Assembly (NCBI GenBank): GCA_031271065.1
Contig: JAISWP010000151.1
Location: 1-8,660 of the forward strand
DNA length: 8,660 nucleotides
Direction of reading: 5' to 3'
Source of the DNA: Synergistaceae bacterium
GTDB lineage: Bacteria; Synergistota; Synergistia; Synergistales; Synergistaceae
Part shown: positions 6,528 through 8,660 of the stretch, piece by piece
Layout: each line of letters opens with the position of its first letter
Position numbering within the stretch: position 1 is the stretch's first letter
Made by a program: the position numbers and the translations under genes
The notes under the pieces: model-generated
Databases searched by the model: none
The model's input: only the letters and a program-made list of their open reading frames with translations
What the model was told of the DNA's origin: nothing

Positions 6528-8003
6528 ATGGCGGATTTTTCGAAACGTCCGGTGGTGATAGGCCTCGAAGTTCACATTCAGCTCAGCACGGATACGAAGC
6601 TCTTCTGTTCGTGCCCGACAGATTATATAGGAAAAGAACCGAACTCCAATACATGTCCGATATGCCTCGCGGTTCCCGGCACGCTGCCTCTCCTGAACGA
6701 CCGCGCCGTCGCTCTAGGTTCCCGTATGGGGCTCGGGCTTCACGGAGAGATACAGCACTACTCGAACTTCCACAGGAAAAATTATTTCTACCCGGACCTC
6801 GCCAAGGCCTATCAGATAACCCAGTACGGGCTTACCATATCGGTGGGGGGGTATCTGGATATAGAGAGCGAAGGCGGGGCGAAACGGGTCAGGGTCCATC
6901 ACCTGCATCTGGAGGAAGACGCCGGTAAACTCGTCCACCCGACGGCGGACGGACGGCTCACCGGAGCGGCGTATTCTCTGGTCGACTACAACAGAGGCGG
7001 GGTTCCGCTTTCTGAGATAGTCTCGGAACCGGACATGTCGTCGCCCGCGGAGGCGAGGGATTACGTCGTCAGGCTCCGGCAGCTGGCGCGGTACCTCGAC
7101 GTGTCGGACGGGGAAATGGAGTCGGGATCGCTTCGCGTGGACGCCAATATCTCACTCTCGAATCCGGACGGTTCGTACGGCACGCGTGTTGAAATAAAAA
7201 ACATGAACTCGCTGAAATCCCTCGAACGGGCGCTCATGTACGAGATATCGCGCCAGAACAAGGTGCTTGACTCCGGCGGAAGGATTATCCAGGAGACGAG
7301 GCTGTGGGACGACGCGGAAGAGGTTACCCGCTCAATGAGGAACAAGGAGACCGCGTCGGATTACAGGTATTACCCTGAGATGGATCTCGCGCCTATAGTC
7401 ATAACGGATGATCAGATAGACAAATTCAGGCGCTCCATGCCGGAGCTTCCCTGGGAAAAGCGGGAGCGCTTCGCGGACTGTTTCGGCCTCTCGAAGGAGG
7501 AGACCTCGATCCTCACGGAACAGAAAGAACTGGCCCGGTACTACGAGGACGTCGTCTCAAACGGCGCGCCTCCGTCCCGCGCCGCCAACTGGGTCCGTAT
7601 GGAAGTGCTGCGTTCCCTCAACGAGCATGGGCTGAGGGATATAAGGGATTTCAAAGTGAGGCCGGAGCTGCTGGCCGAACTCGTGAAGAGGGTCGAGGCC
7701 AGGGAAATTTCGAGCACGGCTGCAAAAGAGGTCCTGGACCTGCTCGCTTCCGGGGAACCGGACCTCGGCGAGGCCATAAAACGCGTGGGGGCTCCCGCCG
7801 GACGCGTCACCGGAGACGATCTCTCCGCCCTGGCCGACAGGATTCTGTCGGAGAACCCCGACGTGGCGGACGCCATAAGATCCGGACAGGACAAGAAGGG
7901 CGGCAAGGTCAAATTTCTGCAGGGACTCGTGATGAAGGAGACTAAAGGGCAGGCTGACCCCAAAGAGGCGTCGGAGGTCCTCTCGCGGAAATTGGGCTTC
8001 TGA
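6528..8003 (+). CDS. gatB: Aspartyl/glutamyl-tRNA amidotransferase subunit B
   Basis: A 491-residue protein, close to the family's usual 475-490. GatB binds the mischarged tRNA, phosphorylates the misacylated Glu or Asp with ATP and amidates it with ammonia from GatA. The cradle domain starts with VVIGLEVHIQL (9-19). A zinc site uses Cys27, Cys29, Cys43 and Cys46 (CSCP and NTCPICLAVPGTLP). RKNYFYPDLAKAYQITQY (83-100), HLHLEEDAGK (125-134), VDYNRGGVPLSEIVSEPD (152-169) and RVEIKNMNSLK (220-230) are canonical. The helical and YqeY-like tail domains that contact tRNA span about 295-491, ending FLQGLVMKETKGQADP-----LSRKL. GGGGGAGG at 6512-6519 precedes ATG 6528 by 8 nt. This GatCAB set implies that at least one of Gln-tRNA or Asn-tRNA is made by transamidation; which one cannot be told here. 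Apart from LAVPG replacing the commoner LGLPG, nothing is unusual. Confidence 0.97.
   Translation: MADFSKRPVVIGLEVHIQLSTDTKLFCSCPTDYIGKEPNSNTCPICLAVPGTLPLLNDRAVALGSRMGLGLHGEIQHYSNFHRKNYFYPDLAKAYQITQYGLTISVGGYLDIESEGGAKRVRVHHLHLEEDAGKLVHPTADGRLTGAAYSLVDYNRGGVPLSEIVSEPDMSSPAEARDYVVRLRQLARYLDVSDGEMESGSLRVDANISLSNPDGSYGTRVEIKNMNSLKSLERALMYEISRQNKVLDSGGRIIQETRLWDDAEEVTRSMRNKETASDYRYYPEMDLAPIVITDDQIDKFRRSMPELPWEKRERFADCFGLSKEETSILTEQKELARYYEDVVSNGAPPSRAANWVRMEVLRSLNEHGLRDIRDFKVRPELLAELVKRVEAREISSTAAKEVLDLLASGEPDLGEAIKRVGAPAGRVTGDDLSALADRILSENPDVADAIRSGQDKKGGKVKFLQGLVMKETKGQADPKEASEVLSRKLGF
7834..7851. repeat. 7-bp inverted repeat with 4-nt loop inside gatB
   Basis: CCGACAG at 7834-7840 is the reverse complement of CTGTCGG at 7845-7851, with GATT between. 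It lies in the codons for the C-terminal tail domain, about 150 bp before the gatB stop. It has no following T-run. It is compatible with chance. Confidence 0.3.
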
Positions 8004-8046
8004 CAGAGAAAAAAACGCTCCTGGCCCGCGGATTTCACCCACGGGG

Positions 8047-8074
8047 CGGTCTTTCTTCGGACCGTAATTTTGTT
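8047..8074 (+). terminator. Weak candidate intrinsic terminator after gatB
   Basis: CGGTC (8047-8051) pairs with GACCG (8060-8064) across an 8-nt loop, and a G-T wobble can extend it by one pair. TAATTTTGTT follows at 8065-8074. The stem is short and the T-run is interrupted, so termination would be partial at best. It is the only place after gatB where such a structure is seen. Confidence 0.35.
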
Positions 8075-8092
8075 CGTGTGCCAGGTCCGGCA

Positions 8093-8098
8093 GGGAGG
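8093..8098 (+). promoter_or_regulatory. Ribosome binding site of the membrane-protein gene
   Basis: GGGAGG at 8093-8098 precedes ATG 8110 by 11 nt. It supports this ATG as the start and shows the frame is really translated although its stop lies beyond the window. The upstream GGTCCG 8084-8089 could fold near it. Confidence 0.7.
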
Positions 8099-8109
8099 AA
8101 CGATAAACT

Positions 8110-8660
8110 ATGGATGATCTCAGCAATTACGGCAGCAGTTTCGAGGTCGGAGAGCTTTTGGGCCTGACCTGGAGCACTCTTTTCAAAAACCCGGCAGTGT
8201 TTTTCGGCCTGCCGGCGCTGGCCAGCGTATGTTCTTTCATCTTATCCGTTTATCTGCCGGACGGCGTGCAGGGAATCATTTCGTTCATCCTGAGCCTGGT
8301 GATTCAGGGCGCGTTCGTCTATGGCGTATTTCAGTCGATGACCGGCGGGCGCGCCTCTTTCGGCAGCTCCTTCTCCCGCGGCCTGGCGCGTTTTTTCCCG
8401 ATATTGGGGACAGTCATCATCTACACGGTCGTGTTTTCCTTAGGACTGATCCTGTTCTTGGTGCCGGGCGTGATCGTGATGAATATATGGCATGTGGCGG
8501 TGCCGTGCTGCGTCGTGGAGAGGACCGGCGTCATGGCCAGCCTCAGAAGGAGCTCCGAACTGACTAAAGGATACAGGTGGCAGATATTCGGGCTCACCAT
8601 ACTGGTATTCTTGATGATGGGTTTTTTGGCGGGGATCGCCGGTTTCGCCTCCAACGCCGT
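8110..8660 (+). CDS. Uncharacterised multi-pass membrane protein, N-terminal part (partial)
   Basis: The frame opens at ATG 8110 and stays open for 183 codons to the right edge, so the C-terminus is unseen. After a polar N-terminus (MDDLSNYGSSFEVGELLG) come hydrophobic stretches at about 29-48, 54-76, 96-119, 120-136 and 159-182, consistent with four or five membrane segments in the inner membrane. There is no cleavable signal peptide. The layout of PGVIVMNIWHVAVPCCVVE (119-137), then SLRRSSELTKGYRWQIFGL (144-162), resembles the P-G-----r-----p-v--E-----al-rS-elt-g---i-g pattern seen in membrane domains related to the glycerophosphodiester phosphodiesterase membrane domain and YciC-like proteins. 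That resemblance is from memory of the pattern and does not give a function. It follows gatB after a 106-bp gap on the same strand, so it may be separately regulated or read through from the operon. Confidence 0.85.
   Translation, partial: MDDLSNYGSSFEVGELLGLTWSTLFKNPAVFFGLPALASVCSFILSVYLPDGVQGIISFILSLVIQGAFVYGVFQSMTGGRASFGSSFSRGLARFFPILGTVIIYTVVFSLGLILFLVPGVIVMNIWHVAVPCCVVERTGVMASLRRSSELTKGYRWQIFGLTILVFLMMGFLAGIAGFASNA

Larger units (their letters stand above)
8004..8109 (+). other. Non-coding gap between gatB and the membrane-protein gene
   Basis: At 106 bp this is the largest gap in the window. It begins with an A-rich run (about 8007-8015), then a GC-rich part. It holds a weak terminator-like hairpin at 8047-8064, and three pairings that partly compete: CCTGGC 8020-8025 with GCCAGG 8080-8085, GGTC 8048-8051 with GACC 8060-8063, and CGGACC 8058-8063 with GGTCCG 8084-8089. 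The last lies just upstream of the Shine-Dalgarno of the next gene. I could not identify a credible -35/-10 pair. It may be the operon's end plus the leader of the next gene, or simply a spacer that still carries read-through. Confidence 0.6.

Noticed and set aside
5822..6928. Open + strand frame of about 368 codons overlapping gatA and gatB
   Set aside because: The predicted protein is arginine- and glycine-rich low-complexity sequence typical of an out-of-frame reading of GC-rich DNA, and it crosses two well-supported genes.
8229..8567. Open + strand frame of about 112 codons within the 3' membrane-protein region
   Set aside because: It lies out of frame inside the 8110 gene, which has a proper Shine-Dalgarno and a convincing series of hydrophobic segments.

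Overview
This is a gene-dense, GC-rich bacterial chromosomal window with every recognisable gene on the + strand. It is core housekeeping DNA. I found no transposase, integrase, CRISPR array, tRNA or rRNA. In order it holds the last 38 codons of a type III pantothenate kinase (coaX), a tRNA-dihydrouridine synthase (dus), lysyl-tRNA synthetase (lysS), NAD-dependent DNA ligase (ligA), the three subunits of the tRNA-dependent amidotransferase (gatC, gatA, gatB), and the first 183 codons of an uncharacterised multi-pass membrane protein that runs off the right edge.

From coaX to gatB the layout is that of one operon. coaX and dus overlap by 8 bp, lysS and ligA are 3 bp apart, gatC and gatA are 4 bp apart, and gatA abuts gatB with no gap. 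The largest gaps are 42 bp (dus-lysS) and 23 bp (ligA-gatC). Three of the starts are non-ATG (TTG for lysS and gatC, GTG for ligA). I see no convincing promoter inside this run, so its main promoter probably lies upstream of the window. The only non-coding stretch over 100 bp is 8004-8109, between gatB and the membrane protein. It contains a weak terminator-like hairpin and alternative pairings that could make it a short regulatory leader.

The genes share a translation theme: CoaX makes a coenzyme A precursor, Dus modifies tRNA, LysS charges tRNA-Lys, and GatCAB converts mischarged Glu-tRNA(Gln) and/or Asp-tRNA(Asn) to the correct aminoacyl-tRNA. LigA is the replicative and repair ligase. coaX-dus-lysS and ligA-gatCAB are each familiar neighbourhoods in Gram-positive and related bacteria, and here they are joined. 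High GC together with frequent ATA (Ile) and AGG (Arg) codons, plus this gene order, makes me think of Synergistota. That is an inference from impression, not a demonstrated assignment; a GC-rich Firmicute relative is an alternative.

I did not find a previously undescribed system. The items most worth checking are the leader-like gap before the membrane protein, a perfect 10-bp inverted repeat inside ligA, and the divergent cofactor-binding motifs of the Dus protein.
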